Notes: generated by a model from the letters alone, not told the origin. Counted from the stretch's first letter, positions 9,793 through 19,550 are shown. The stretch: 64,000 bases of DNA from an uncultured Clostridia bacterium (GCA_944332995.1 CALVKR010000007.1:1-64000); one strand, 5' to 3'. A program made the numbers and translations.

Positions 9793-10833
9793 TTACCATT
9801 TATTATGTACCCTTTCGGCAAAACCTATCATTTTTTCCACTTTTATTTTTTTGCCGTCGTCGAGCACAACCTCGCCCGTGAAATATCCGAACACCTGATG
9901 CGGGAGCATGGCGAGAATCTTAAGGTCAAGCGGAGCCTGTCTGTCAAGGATAGGCTCGAACTGCATTTCAAATCTGCCGTCATCGGACGTGAAAGTCCAC
10001 GGTTGCATATAAAGATAATTTCCCTTTTTGTCACGGGGAATGTTGAAAGTGACCTGACTTAGCTTGTGTGCCACACCGTCGACGAACAGCATATTTTCGC
10101 TTGCCGCAGAAGTGTCGCCGAAGCCGTATCCTATATTCCACCCCAGCTTTGTGCCGGACGGCAAGACAGCCTGAAACGAGCCCCAATACCATGTATTGTC
10201 ATACGTCCAGACGCCTCTGCCCCAATCGAGAGTGCCAAGCGAATCCGACGGGTCGAAAACGTATTCTTTGTCTCCGTATTTAAAGCTGCCGCTTGCGGTC
10301 ATACAGTTTATCTTTTGATTGTAGTAAAAATGCTTCTTCTTTTTAAAGGGCGTGGCTATGACCATGCTGTCTTTGGGGAAGTCGGTCAATGTAACGTCAA
10401 ACGACAAATCCTCTTTATTCTTTCCGAATTTAGGATAAACTCCGCTAAGACGGCGGGTTTTTCCGTCGTTTTTAAAAGAGAAAAACACGTCCTTGTTTTT
10501 CCACTCAACGTCGCCGATTTCGCTTGTGGCAGGAAAATTCATTTTGCCCATCGGGAAAAAGTTAATGGCGGTGTTGGTATGGTCAAACGGCACGGTATAG
10601 TCTATGACCGAAGCGCTTATCGCCCCTACGTATCCCTCGTCGCCGAGAGTGAGCGCCAGGGCGTATTTTTGATTTGTGATTATATAATAATCCCATTCTT
10701 TGATTCTTATCTTTTTGGCTTTGATATCCGCACGGTCGTATTGCCACACAAGCGAGGTGGAATATCCCGGCTCTGCGATGTTGCCCTTGCCGTTTAAAAG
10801 TTTTTGTTTTTCCGTTACTTTGTGCTGTTCCAT
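9793..10833 (-). CDS. DUF2804 family protein
   Basis: A 346-aa protein matching the DUF2804 family, recognisable by FDPSDSLGTLDWGRGVW around residue 190 and the WYWGSFQ / GWNIGYGFGD stretch after it. The fold is probably beta-rich. The biochemical role of the family is not established to my knowledge. The start at 10833 is preferred over the in-frame ATG at 10860, because AAGGGGG sits just upstream of it. There is no signal peptide, so it is cytoplasmic. The neighbouring YhhN lysoplasmalogenase-like gene on the same strand hints at lipid-related work, but this is only context. Confidence 0.82.
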   Translation of the reverse strand: MEQHKVTEKQKLLNGKGNIAEPGYSTSLVWQYDRADIKAKKIRIKEWDYYIITNQKYALALTLGDEGYVGAISASVIDYTVPFDHTNTAINFFPMGKMNFPATSEIGDVEWKNKDVFFSFKNDGKTRRLSGVYPKFGKNKEDLSFDVTLTDFPKDSMVIATPFKKKKHFYYNQKINCMTASGSFKYGDKEYVFDPSDSLGTLDWGRGVWTYDNTWYWGSFQAVLPSGTKLGWNIGYGFGDTSAASENMLFVDGVAHKLSQVTFNIPRDKKGNYLYMQPWTFTSDDGRFEMQFEPILDRQAPLDLKILAMLPHQVFGYFTGEVVLDDGKKIKVEKMIGFAERVHNKW

Positions 10834-11009
10834 ATCTGCCCCCTTTTTGTCTCTATGCAATAATTTTAGTTTAACGGTGCTGATTTGTCAATACGCACGT
10901 TTGCACGCCGCAACTGCTCTCGCCCCTAAAAGTTTATACCAAACGGCGTAGTCGACGCTGAATTGCCCGATTGTGATTATATAAAACTCTTTTTGGCAAA
11001 AATGAATAT

Positions 11010-11219
11010 ATGTACAGTTATCACGGCAGGATAAGACAGCGCATAAAAAACGGCGAGCTGAAGGATATAATAAAAGGCGACGGCGAGTTTGCCGTGATAC
11101 TTATTTTCGACACCTACCCTTTCACACGCCCGATAAGGGAAAGGGCGCTCTACCGTTACAGAGAGGAACTTGAAAAATATCCCGAAGTTTTAAGCGACCT
11201 TGATCGACACGAACACTAA
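11010..11219 (+). CDS. Small delta-VPH-like protein
   Basis: A 69-residue protein starting MYSYHGRIRQRIKNGEL and containing FTRPIRERALYRYREEL. This matches the pattern of short Firmicute proteins labelled 'thermostable hemolysin delta-VPH' (N-terminal YxYHxxxKxLIxxG, C-terminal PIREHxWxxY). The historical name is misleading: there is no signal peptide or amphipathic toxin-like helix, and the real function is unknown. No clear ribosome binding site precedes ATG 11010, which weakens the start call. Confidence 0.6.
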   Translation: MYSYHGRIRQRIKNGELKDIIKGDGEFAVILIFDTYPFTRPIRERALYRYREELEKYPEVLSDLDRHEH

Positions 11220-11454
11220 AACGCCATAGCCGATTGCCGACAGCCGTCTGCTATCAAATTGGCTATACACGGACAGGCTTAAAAAAGGCGCTTTTTTAAT
11301 TGGACGAAATACGCCAAACCTGTAAAAAATCCGACAAAAACCTCGACTTATTCGACAAAGAATTTGCCTTGACCTTTTACGAGTGGACGTCAAAGGAAAA
11401 AATGCCGATATCGCCAAAAACCTAAAAAACAGACTGCCAAAATTTGCAGTTAAA
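11220..11454 (+). other. Possible decayed coding remnant
   Basis: Between the delta-VPH-like gene and the degV promoter, a frame from about 11301 reads LDEIRQTCKKSDKNLDLF and stops near 11426. The adjacent frame continues with DVKGKNADIAKNLKNRLPKF to the degV promoter. The protein-like composition across a frame change suggests a degraded gene, but no family was recognised and chance cannot be excluded. Confidence 0.25.
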
Positions 11455-11483
11455 TTGACAGTTTTTGATAATTGTGCTATGTT
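11455..11483 (+). promoter_or_regulatory. Sigma-A promoter giving a leaderless degV mRNA
   Basis: TTGACA (11455-11460), a 17-nt spacer, then TATGTT (11478-11483). Only 6 nt separate the -10 from ATG 11490, so transcription should begin at or next to the start codon. Confidence 0.75.
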
Positions 11484-11489
11484 GTGAAT

Positions 11490-12368
11490 ATGAATACGAA
11501 ATACTTTATCACGTCTGACTCTACGACGGATATTCCCGAAAACCTTTGCCCAAAGGGATACGATACCATTAAGATGACCTACGTTTTAGACGGAGTGTTA
11601 TACGACGGCGAAACGAACGATTTTCTGACTCCCGAGGCTTTTTACGAACAGCTCAGGGCGGGAGCCGTCGTTTCTACTTCGCTTGTGCCGGAACAGACCG
11701 CACTCGAATTTTTCGAGAGCAAGCTGAAGGCAGGATACGACGTATTGCATATAGGCTTTTCGTCGGGGCTTAGCGGAACCTTCGATAACTACGTAAAGGC
11801 AAAAGAAAAACTCGAGAAAAAATATCCCGAAAGAAAAATAGCTCTTATAGATTCTAAATCCGCATCCGGCGGTGAGGGGCTTTTGGTGTTGAAGGCAATT
11901 AAAAATCGGGATAACGGAATGGATATCCTCTCTAACGCCTCAGACGTCGGCTCGGCGGTGGACAACGTCATACACCTGTTTACAGTGGACGACTTGATGC
12001 ACCTCTACCGTGGCGGCAGACTTTCTAAATCCAAGGCGATAATGGGAACGCTTGCGCATATCAAACCGGTGCTTATCATCAACATAGAGGGTAAGCTCGA
12101 GCAATTTATGAAAGTTTCCGGCAATAATCTCTGCATAAAGACGATTGCCGAAAACCTCGCTCACAGAGCAAAGGGCTTTGAAAACGACGTGTGCTTCATC
12201 ACCCATACAATGGCGCTTGGCAACGCCGAAAAACTTAAAGCCAAAATCACTGAGCTTACCGGCGTAGAAAACGTTTACGTCATGCCCTGCTCGCCCATCA
12301 TCGGAGCGCACCTCGGCTACGGCGCAGTAACCATCGAAATGTTCGGCTCGCCTAAAAACCCGAAATAA
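11490..12368 (+). CDS. DegV family fatty acid-binding protein
   Basis: This 292-aa protein has the DegV N-terminal signature ITSDSTTDIP and typical later motifs (HIGFSSGLSGTFDN near 95, YRGGRLSKSKA near 180). DegV/FakB proteins bind a fatty acid and present it to the kinase FakA. The conserved Ser in TSxSTxDI and Arg/Gly near RGGRLS are present. ATG 11490 is chosen because the upstream in-frame ATG (11472) lies inside the promoter. There is no Shine-Dalgarno, so the mRNA is probably leaderless. No fakA homologue is seen in the window. The gene ends 117 nt before spoIIE. Confidence 0.9.
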   Translation: MNTKYFITSDSTTDIPENLCPKGYDTIKMTYVLDGVLYDGETNDFLTPEAFYEQLRAGAVVSTSLVPEQTALEFFESKLKAGYDVLHIGFSSGLSGTFDNYVKAKEKLEKKYPERKIALIDSKSASGGEGLLVLKAIKNRDNGMDILSNASDVGSAVDNVIHLFTVDDLMHLYRGGRLSKSKAIMGTLAHIKPVLIINIEGKLEQFMKVSGNNLCIKTIAENLAHRAKGFENDVCFITHTMALGNAEKLKAKITELTGVENVYVMPCSPIIGAHLGYGAVTIEMFGSPKNPK

Positions 12369-12382
12369 TCCGCTTGACAATA

Positions 12383-12424
12383 TCCGACAAACGGCTTGCC
12401 GACAAACCAAAAATAATCGACTAA
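12383..12424 (+). promoter_or_regulatory. Cluster of Spo0A-box-like sites upstream of spoIIE
   Basis: Three matches to the reversed Spo0A box TTYGACAAA lie in 42 bp: TCCGACAAA (12383-12391, 8/9), GCCGACAAA (12398-12406, 7/9) and ATCGACTAA (12416-12424, 7/9). A -10-like TAAAAT follows at 12450-12455. In Bacillus, spoIIE is switched on by phosphorylated Spo0A with sigma-A, so the position fits. The individual matches are short. Confidence 0.5.
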
Positions 12425-12485
12425 AAATTATAAGTTTTTACCAAAATAGTAAAATATCCACGGCTAAAGAAATTTCTTTTCGATA

Positions 12486-14801
12486 ATGCCGTGGTATTTT
12501 TTTGCCATGAAAGCTAAAGCCTTAAAACCACCCGTATACCATAAGCGCCGTAAGCTGAGAGCGGATAAGATAAATCTTTCGCAAATTGCGAGATACGCCC
12601 TTTCGTTTATAGCGTTTTTGTGCCTGTCGCACGCTACCGTGTTCGACAGCTTCTCGCCGTTCGCCTTAGGACTGTTCGTCGGGCTCGTGTATGCAAGACA
12701 GAACATACTCGTTTTGACTCCTCTGTATATCCTCGCCGCCCTGACGGTAGATTTCAGCCTTTATGCCTTTATATATACGATAACTCCCGCCGTCGTGCTT
12801 ACGGTGTGTTATTATCTGTGCTATAAAGCGTCGAAAACGGTAACTCTTGTAATGCTCGCCGTTTGCACGCTCATAGGTTCGATACCTTACATAGCGATAA
12901 GTTGCGTAAATACCGCCGCCTATTTCGAGATATTCTTCACCGCTCTGCTTGCCGTCGTTTTTGCGCTTGTTTGCGAGATAGGCTGCTATGCCCTCGTGCT
13001 AAGGGGACTCAACTATCATTTGTCGGCGGACGAGAGGATATGTCTTGCCGTCATGCTTGCCGCACTGTCGTTCGGCGTTTACCGACTTCCTCTCGGCGGA
13101 TTTAATATCTTTTATATCTTGGCGGCGTTTGCCTCGATGTTTTTTATTATGAACTTTTCAAAGGACGTAGCGCTCATTGTAGGCATAGCCATGGGTGCGG
13201 GAGCGTATCTCGGCGGCGGAAATATAGGCGTCGCTTCCCTCGTCGCACTGTGGACGGCGCTCGCCCTGCCCTTTAAAGGACTGACAAAATTTTCCGTGGC
13301 GGCGGCAATAGCGGTGGTAAACACTCTTATAGAACTTTACGTCGACGGACTTTCTTTTGATTATCTCGAACTTATCGCCGTATTGACAGGACTTATACTG
13401 TATCTGATAATCCCAAAAAAAATAGCGGAAGCGGCGGCTCAGTCTATGGGCGGACTGTCGCAGAAGGCGGCGTCGAGAAATATAGTCAATCAAAACAGAA
13501 AAGAAATGTCGGTAAAACTCGGTTGCGTTTCAAGCGTGTTTTACTCTATGCAAAATATGCTCTCGTCTTCTCCGCCCGTTCAGGTAGACGCCTATACCGT
13601 GGCGGATTCGATAATCAAAACCTACTGCGCAAAATGTCCGTCTTATAACAACTGTGTTCAATCCAACCTGCCCTTTCATATCGCTCAGCTTGTCGAGGCA
13701 GGAATGACAAAAGGCAAAATAACCGTTTTGGATACCACCTCTCAGCTTTCGTCAAACTGCAAAAATTTGACTTCGCTCACCGCCTACACTCTTTCGGCGT
13801 GCGAAACGACAAGGCAAAAACTCAAATCCGCAAACGAGGCGGACGGCTGTAAAAAACTGCTTGCCGAACAATTCGGCTCCGTCGCTTCCGTCATAGGAGA
13901 ACTCGGACAGGATATGAAAAAGAGAGTTTCCTATTCGCTCGAGCGTGAAAACTCGATAATAGCCGAGCTCGGACGACACAACGTTATAGCAGAAGAGGCA
14001 ATCGTTTACGGCGAAAATCCGCACCTTTCCGTCACGCTTGCCGTGAGGGAATCCGACTACGACAAGGCGATAATCGAAAAAATAGTTTCCAAAGTTTTAA
14101 GGTGCAAAATGGAAAGAGCGTCATTGATCGATAAACCGTCGGGAAACGGTTGGAAGACGGTATATTTAAACAGCGCTCCCCGTTACGGCGTGGCGTTCGG
14201 AATGAGCAGAGCGGCAATAAATCCCGAGTGCGGCGACAGCCTTTCCGTCACCAAACTCGACGACGGAAAAATAATCATAGGTCTGTCCGACGGTATGGGC
14301 ACGGGTGCGACGGCAAAAGAGGAAAGCCAAAACACGATAACGCTAATTGAAAACCTATACAAGGCAGGGCTTAAAAGCTCGCTTATCCTTCCGCTGGTAA
14401 ACAAACTGTTGTGCCTCAACAATTTTGAAACTTATTCCACGCTCGACATAGGGATACTCGACCGTGACAGCGGCGTGCTCGACGCCATAAAGCTCGGAGC
14501 GGTGGCGACTTATATCACGGACGGACAGAGCGTAAGGCAGATAAATTCGCACGCCCTGCCCATGGGTATACTCGACACGGTAACGCCGTCGGTGGAATCG
14601 GTAAAACTTTCGACTTCCGATATGGTGATAATGCTTTCCGACGGAGTTATCGACACTATGGGCGAAGATGAGTTTTTAACCCTTATCACCTATGAAAAAA
14701 GCTTTAATCCTCAAACCGTTTGCGACAGAATAATCTCTAAGTGCAATCCGCCAAAAGACGATTGCTCGGTAGTCGCTTTCCGTCTTTCAAACAACCTTTA
14801 A
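12486..14801 (+). CDS. spoIIE: Stage II sporulation protein E (SpoIIE phosphatase)
   Basis: The 771-aa product has the SpoIIE architecture. The N-terminal half (about 30-310) is a run of ten or so membrane helices, followed by a cytoplasmic linker with CAKCPSYNNC. The C-terminal PP2C-type phosphatase (about 570-771) carries the metal-site motif GLSDGMGTGATAKEES near 598 and a second acidic motif MLSDGVIDTMGEDEF near 720. SpoIIE sits at the asymmetric septum and dephosphorylates SpoIIAA to release sigma-F in the forespore. ATG 12486 gives MPWYFFAMKAK; the second ATG at 12507 is equally possible, and neither has a clear Shine-Dalgarno. Spo0A-like boxes lie upstream. Strong evidence that the organism sporulates. 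Confidence 0.96.
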   Translation: MPWYFFAMKAKALKPPVYHKRRKLRADKINLSQIARYALSFIAFLCLSHATVFDSFSPFALGLFVGLVYARQNILVLTPLYILAALTVDFSLYAFIYTITPAVVLTVCYYLCYKASKTVTLVMLAVCTLIGSIPYIAISCVNTAAYFEIFFTALLAVVFALVCEIGCYALVLRGLNYHLSADERICLAVMLAALSFGVYRLPLGGFNIFYILAAFASMFFIMNFSKDVALIVGIAMGAGAYLGGGNIGVASLVALWTALALPFKGLTKFSVAAAIAVVNTLIELYVDGLSFDYLELIAVLTGLILYLIIPKKIAEAAAQSMGGLSQKAASRNIVNQNRKEMSVKLGCVSSVFYSMQNMLSSSPPVQVDAYTVADSIIKTYCAKCPSYNNCVQSNLPFHIAQLVEAGMTKGKITVLDTTSQLSSNCKNLTSLTAYTLSACETTRQKLKSANEADGCKKLLAEQFGSVASVIGELGQDMKKRVSYSLERENSIIAELGRHNVIAEEAIVYGENPHLSVTLAVRESDYDKAIIEKIVSKVLRCKMERASLIDKPSGNGWKTVYLNSAPRYGVAFGMSRAAINPECGDSLSVTKLDDGKIIIGLSDGMGTGATAKEESQNTITLIENLYKAGLKSSLILPLVNKLLCLNNFETYSTLDIGILDRDSGVLDAIKLGAVATYITDGQSVRQINSHALPMGILDTVTPSVESVKLSTSDMVIMLSDGVIDTMGEDEFLTLITYEKSFNPQTVCDRIISKCNPPKDDCSVVAFRLSNNL

Positions 14802-14914
14802 CGGACAATACGTTATAAACTAAAATTAAATCTTTTATAAACGAAACAGTTATAAAAAAATTATTCGTAAGCAAAAAATTATTAACAAGCAAAATCGGTT
14901 TATAAAATCTTGAT

Positions 14915-14942
14915 AAAAACGCCGTATTTTTACGGCGTTTTT
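14915..14942 (+). terminator. Intrinsic terminator after spoIIE
   Basis: AAAAACGCCGTA and TACGGCGTTTTT form a 12-bp stem with a TTTT loop, about 115 nt after the spoIIE stop. The rest of 14802-15045 is AT-rich and shows no gene. Confidence 0.88.
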
Positions 14943-15045
14943 ATCTGCCGAAATAAAGCTTTGTTTAAAGCTATTATGCGAATTATATAAAATTTGCCAT
15001 AAGCAGATTTGTATATTGACGGACAAAACTCGGTTTAAAATCGTT

Positions 15046-15073
15046 TTGTCTTTTTATGATTTTGATATATAAT
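15046..15073 (+). promoter_or_regulatory. Sigma-A promoter giving a leaderless tilS mRNA
   Basis: TTGTCT (15046-15051), a 16-nt spacer and TATAAT (15068-15073). ATG 15080 follows after only 6 nt and has no Shine-Dalgarno. Confidence 0.7.
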
Positions 15074-15079
15074 ATTTTT

Positions 15080-16402
15080 ATGGAATTAAATCTCGGATTT
15101 GACGACAAAAAAGTAGCGCTTGCCGTCAGCGGAGGCGCCGACAGCATGGTAATGCTTTACCTCTTTATAAAAGAATATAAAGGGGAATTTTTCGTCGTCA
15201 ACGTCGACCACTCGATAAGGGGAACATCTTCCGTTTCCGATTCCGATTTCGTAGAGGACTACTGCAAAAAAAACGGCGTAAAAATAAAAAGGTTTAAAGT
15301 GGACGCACTCGGCTATGCAAAGGAAAAGAGAATATCGACCGAGCTTTCTGCCAGAATCCTGCGCCGTGAAATTTTTGAGAGTTTAGACTGCGACTATATC
15401 GCCACCGCCCACCACAAAGGCGACAAAGCCGAAACCGTGCTCTACCGCATTGCGAGAGGCACGGGGCTGTCGGGGCTGAAAGGCATAGAAAGACAGACGG
15501 AAAAATTTATCCGTCCGCTTTTAGATTTTTCCAAAGAGGAAATTTTAGACTTTGCCTCAAAAAACAATATCCCCTACGTCACGGACGAAACAAATTTTTC
15601 CGACGAGGCGGACAGAAACTTTTTAAGGCTTAACGTGCTTCCCCTGTTAAAGGAGAGGTTCCCCTCTTTTGAAAACAGCGTTTTGCGGCTCGCCCTTGCC
15701 GCTGTAGAGGCGGACGACTATTTAAACGGCGTAATTTCGAAGCCTGTCAAAACGGAGGGCGGTTATATGATAAAAAAGCCGTTTAAACATCCGTTTTTGC
15801 TTAAAAAAGAGATACTTTCGTGCTTTAAACTTTTGGGCGTAGAGCACGACGTGGAGGAGCGTCATTTAAATGCCATAGTAAAGCTGACGAAAAACTCAAA
15901 CTCAAAACGGCTCGATATGCCATACCTTGTCACGGTATATCTTGAAAAGGACGGGCTGGTATTCACCAAAGAGGGATACGGCGACAGACCTCTTTTATGC
16001 GGCGTAGATTTTAAAGAGGGTATAAACTTGTCCGAGGCACTGAAAAACGGAAAATTAAAAGAGGAGCTGTCTATAAAAGTTTTATCTTCTGACGAATTTA
16101 AATCGGAATTTAAAAACGGAAAACCAAAAGGCTTTCTCTATTGCGACTTAGATAAATTCCCGAGCGGCACCGTCCTGCGTTTCAGGCGTGACGGCGACTC
16201 GTTTGAAAAATTCGGGGGCGGCACGAAAAGCCTGGGCGACTTTTTGACGGATAAAAAAATTCCCGCTAGGCTGAGAGATAATTTGCTTGTGTTTGCCGCA
16301 GGAAATGATATACTTTTAATAAAGGATATAGAGATATCCGAAAAAATCAAAACAGACTTTAAGACAACACGGATTTTAGTCGTCGGAGGAAAAAATGTAT
16401 AA
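15080..16402 (+). CDS. tilS: tRNA(Ile) lysidine synthetase TilS
   Basis: This 440-aa PP-loop ATPase carries VAVSGGADSMVML near residue 20, FVVNVDHSIRG near 47 and IATAHHKGDKAET near 115. It converts C34 of tRNA-Ile(CAT) to lysidine using ATP and lysine, so that the tRNA reads AUA. The C-terminal region (about 350-440) matches the tRNA-binding TilS C domain (LRFRRDGDSF). The start at 15080 is used rather than the in-frame ATG at 15056, because the promoter overlaps the latter. It heads a tightly packed set tilS-hpt-cca-rmuC with overlapping ends; tilS-hpt is a widely conserved Firmicute pair. Confidence 0.95.
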   Translation: MELNLGFDDKKVALAVSGGADSMVMLYLFIKEYKGEFFVVNVDHSIRGTSSVSDSDFVEDYCKKNGVKIKRFKVDALGYAKEKRISTELSARILRREIFESLDCDYIATAHHKGDKAETVLYRIARGTGLSGLKGIERQTEKFIRPLLDFSKEEILDFASKNNIPYVTDETNFSDEADRNFLRLNVLPLLKERFPSFENSVLRLALAAVEADDYLNGVISKPVKTEGGYMIKKPFKHPFLLKKEILSCFKLLGVEHDVEERHLNAIVKLTKNSNSKRLDMPYLVTVYLEKDGLVFTKEGYGDRPLLCGVDFKEGINLSEALKNGKLKEELSIKVLSSDEFKSEFKNGKPKGFLYCDLDKFPSGTVLRFRRDGDSFEKFGGGTKSLGDFLTDKKIPARLRDNLLVFAAGNDILLIKDIEISEKIKTDFKTTRILVVGGKNV

Positions 16403-16937
16403 TTCTGATATTGAAAAGATTTTGGTTTCAAATGCCGAGATAGCGAAAAGAGCCGAAGAAATCGCCGCTCAAATCAACGCCGATTATAAAGGCAAGCCCA
16501 TACTCGTTGTGGGCATATTGAGAGGTGCGTCAATATTTTTGGCGGATATATTCAAAAGGCTCGAGGGCGACGTCGAGCTCGACTTCATGTCCCTTTCAAG
16601 CTACGGAAGCGGAACGAATTCCTCAGGCGAAGTCAAAATGATAAAGGACCTTTCCGAACCCGTCGACGGCAAAAACGTGCTCATTATCGAGGATATTATC
16701 GATACGGGCATCACGCTTTCCTACCTCATCAAAGTCCTTGAGGCGAGAAATCCGGAATCGATAAAACTCTGCGCCCTGCTTGACAAACCGTCGAGGAGAA
16801 AGGTGGAGCTAAAAGGCGACTATATAGGATTTGAAATACCCGACGAATATGTTGTGGGATACGGTCTCGACTATGCCGAAAAATACCGCAACCTGCCCGA
16901 CGTGTGCGTGCTTTCAAAAACGGTGTATGAAAAATAA
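16395..16937 (+). CDS. hpt: Hypoxanthine phosphoribosyltransferase
   Basis: The 180-aa enzyme has the PRPP-binding motif VLIIEDIIDTGITLSYL (residues 95-111) and the N-terminal GILRGASIFLADI. It salvages hypoxanthine and guanine to IMP and GMP with PRPP. Length is normal for the family. The start overlaps the tilS stop by 8 nt and has GGAGG 6 nt upstream (inside tilS), so the two are coupled. Its stop overlaps the next gene by 11 nt. Confidence 0.96.
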   Translation: MYNSDIEKILVSNAEIAKRAEEIAAQINADYKGKPILVVGILRGASIFLADIFKRLEGDVELDFMSLSSYGSGTNSSGEVKMIKDLSEPVDGKNVLIIEDIIDTGITLSYLIKVLEARNPESIKLCALLDKPSRRKVELKGDYIGFEIPDEYVVGYGLDYAEKYRNLPDVCVLSKTVYEK

Positions 16938-18294
16938 GCTGCCTAAGGCGCTAAATGAACTTGCCGATTTTCTCGGCAAAGACGCTACGCTTTACGCCGT
17001 GGGCGGAAGCGTGAGAAATTTTCTGCTCGGGCTGGATTTTGACGATATCGATATAACGAGCTCACTTCCCCCGTCCGTGCTTATCGAAAAGCTGAAAGGC
17101 TCGAAGTTTAAAGTTGCCGATTCAAATCTCAGAGTCGGCACGGTGATTGTTACAAGCTGTGATTTTAAAGCGGAATACACCTGCTTTCGGCAGGACAGCT
17201 ACCCCGTGGGCGGTGCGCATACGCCTGCCAAAGTGGAGTTTTGCACGGATATAGCGCTTGACGCCAAAAGGCGGGATTTTAAAGCCAACGCCGTATACTA
17301 CGACATATCAAAAGGCATATTCGTTGACCCGCTCGGCGGTATGGAAGATATAAAAAACAAAATTCTTTCCGCTACGGTCACGCCTCAAAAGGTGTTTTCG
17401 GAAGACGGACTGAGGATTTTAAGGCTGTGCCGCTTTGCCGCCGAACTCGGTTTCGGTATCGAGGACGAAACTATGGAGTGGGCGATAAAAATGTCGGATA
17501 ACGTGCTCGACATCTCCAAAGAACGGATAGCGACAGAGCTTAAAAAGATACTTTCCGCCGACGTCCGCTATCCTTCGCTAAACAATAAATACGCCCAATA
17601 CAGAGGGCTTAAACTGCTCGACCAAACTACGGTTTTGACAAAGCTTTTTCCCGTCCTTAAGGAAGGAAAGGGCGTGGCGCAAAATCCCAAATACCACGAC
17701 TACGACGTTTTCGAGCATATAATGCAAACGGTAAAATTTGCTCCGCCGTCCGTCAGGCTTGCCGCCCTGTTCCACGACGTGGCAAAGCCTATGTGCCTTG
17801 CCCGTGACGGCAATATGTATAATCACCCGCTAGAGAGTGCGGCGATAGCAAGGCGCGAGCTCGGAGCGACGGGACTTAAACTATCAAACGCCGAAGTGGA
17901 CTTCACCTGCCGTTTGATAGAAAATCATATGTATAACCTTTTAAACGAAACAAAGACGCCCAAGCTGAAATGGTTTTTGGCAAAAAATCACGATATAGCC
18001 CCTGCCCTCATATCTCTTATAAGAGCGGACGCCATGGCGGCAAAAGGAGTTACCTCGCCGTCTGCGGACAGAATGGAATCGCTTTTTAACGATATGCTGA
18101 AAGCCGGCGTTCCTCTATGCGTAAAAGATCTCAAAATAAAAGGAGAAGACGTCCTTGACGTCCGGCCAAAAACACGCTCAGAGATATTAAACAAGGTTTG
18201 GGAAAAATCGGTAAAATACGACCTTTTAACTTACGAGCAACAGTTAAAGGCTCTTGGCGACATAAAACGACAGATAATAAAGGAGAAAAAATGA
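16927..18294 (+). CDS. cca: CCA tRNA nucleotidyltransferase with HD domain
   Basis: The 455-aa protein shows the class II polymerase-beta-like head YAVGGSVRNFLLG with DDIDIT (the catalytic acidic pair) near residues 20-42. The RNA-binding neck contains EDGLRILRLCRFAAELGF near 160, and a C-terminal HD domain carries LFHDVAKPMC near 280. It adds or repairs the 3' CCA of tRNAs. Since the tRNAs in this window already encode CCA, repair is the likelier use for them. The start was set at 16927 (MKNKLPKAL), overlapping hpt by 11 nt. A poly(A) polymerase or A-adding enzyme is the main alternative. Confidence 0.92.
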   Translation: MKNKLPKALNELADFLGKDATLYAVGGSVRNFLLGLDFDDIDITSSLPPSVLIEKLKGSKFKVADSNLRVGTVIVTSCDFKAEYTCFRQDSYPVGGAHTPAKVEFCTDIALDAKRRDFKANAVYYDISKGIFVDPLGGMEDIKNKILSATVTPQKVFSEDGLRILRLCRFAAELGFGIEDETMEWAIKMSDNVLDISKERIATELKKILSADVRYPSLNNKYAQYRGLKLLDQTTVLTKLFPVLKEGKGVAQNPKYHDYDVFEHIMQTVKFAPPSVRLAALFHDVAKPMCLARDGNMYNHPLESAAIARRELGATGLKLSNAEVDFTCRLIENHMYNLLNETKTPKLKWFLAKNHDIAPALISLIRADAMAAKGVTSPSADRMESLFNDMLKAGVPLCVKDLKIKGEDVLDVRPKTRSEILNKVWEKSVKYDLLTYEQQLKALGDIKRQIIKEKK

Positions 18295-19550
18295 CAGCAC
18301 TTTACATTCTTTTGGCGGTGGCTATCGCCCTGCTTATAACGCTCATCGTTATAGCCGTCGTAAAAAAGACAAAAATAGATTCGTCCGCTTTCGATTCGAC
18401 GAAAAACGAGATAAACACCACGCTCAGAATGAACAACGAAATGACGGCTAAAACCTTTGAGCTGTCGTCGAAAAACGTCGAAGACAAACTCTCCGCCTTA
18501 AAGGACACCAACAACGCCATAGAACAGCGCATGGTGGCGTTTATGCAAAACGTCGATTCTAAACTCGACGCAATGCGCCAAGAAAACGAAAAAAATTTAA
18601 ACGAGGTCAGACGGGACAACGAAACTCAGCTCACCAAAATGAGAGAGACGGTAGACGAAAAACTGTCCTCCACCTTGGACGAAAGGTTTAATCAGTCGTT
18701 TAAAATAATAAGCGACAGACTTAGCGAGATAAACAAAGGGTTTATGGAAATGCAATCTTTGCAGACGGGAGTAAACGACCTCAAAAAGATTTTCACCAAC
18801 GTCAAGCAAAGAGGAACGTGGGGCGAGATTGCGCTCGACAATCTGCTGAGCCAGATACTTACCCCCGAGCAATATTCCAAAAACGTCAACATAACCAAAA
18901 ACGAAAACGAGCGAGTGGATTTCGTCATCAATCTGCCCGGCAAAAACGAGGAAACGGTTTTTCTTCCCATTGACGCCAAATTTCCCATAGAGGACTACCT
19001 CAGGCTTGTAGAGGCCTCCGAAAAAGGCAACGTAGCGCAGATTGAAGAAGAGGGCAAAAATCTCGAGAAGCGCATAAAGGCGGAAGCGCAGTCGATAAGG
19101 GATAAATACGTCCACCCTCCCAAGACTTGCGACTTTGCCATTTTGTATCTGCCCGTCGAGGGATTATACGCCGAAGTGGTCAGACGCCCTAACCTTATCG
19201 AAGACCTTCAGACAAGGCTCAGAGTCGTCGTGTGCGGACCTACCACCCTTGCCGCCCTGTTGAACAGCCTGCAAATGGGATTCCGCACCGTGGCAATAGA
19301 AAAGCGCAGCACGGAGATTGGCAAACTGCTCGAACAGTTCCGAAAGGACTTCACTCAGTTTTCCGACCTTTTGGGACAGACGAAAAAGAAACTCGAAAGC
19401 GTTCAAAACACTATCGACAACGCCGAGAAGCGCACTCAGTTGATAGGAAAGAGATTGCAATCCGTCTCGGCAATCACGGGAGAAAAAACTTCGCTTTTAG
19501 AGGCGGCTTCAACCTTTGTCGATTTAGATAGCGACGACGGCGAAAACTGA
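18291..19550 (+). CDS. rmuC: DNA recombination protein RmuC
   Basis: This 419-aa protein has one N-terminal membrane anchor (about 2-22), a coiled coil from about 45 to 150, and the RmuC nuclease-like core. The core is marked by QRGTWGEIALDNLLSQILTP near 178 and LPIDAKFPIEDYL near 225. RmuC is a predicted PD-(D/E)XK nuclease that limits recombination between inverted repeats. The start at 18291 (AAGGAG 7 nt upstream) overlaps the cca stop as ATGA. The longer in-frame start at 18198 would lie deep inside cca and is rejected. Confidence 0.94.
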   Translation: MTALYILLAVAIALLITLIVIAVVKKTKIDSSAFDSTKNEINTTLRMNNEMTAKTFELSSKNVEDKLSALKDTNNAIEQRMVAFMQNVDSKLDAMRQENEKNLNEVRRDNETQLTKMRETVDEKLSSTLDERFNQSFKIISDRLSEINKGFMEMQSLQTGVNDLKKIFTNVKQRGTWGEIALDNLLSQILTPEQYSKNVNITKNENERVDFVINLPGKNEETVFLPIDAKFPIEDYLRLVEASEKGNVAQIEEEGKNLEKRIKAEAQSIRDKYVHPPKTCDFAILYLPVEGLYAEVVRRPNLIEDLQTRLRVVVCGPTTLAALLNSLQMGFRTVAIEKRSTEIGKLLEQFRKDFTQFSDLLGQTKKKLESVQNTIDNAEKRTQLIGKRLQSVSAITGEKTSLLEAASTFVDLDSDDGEN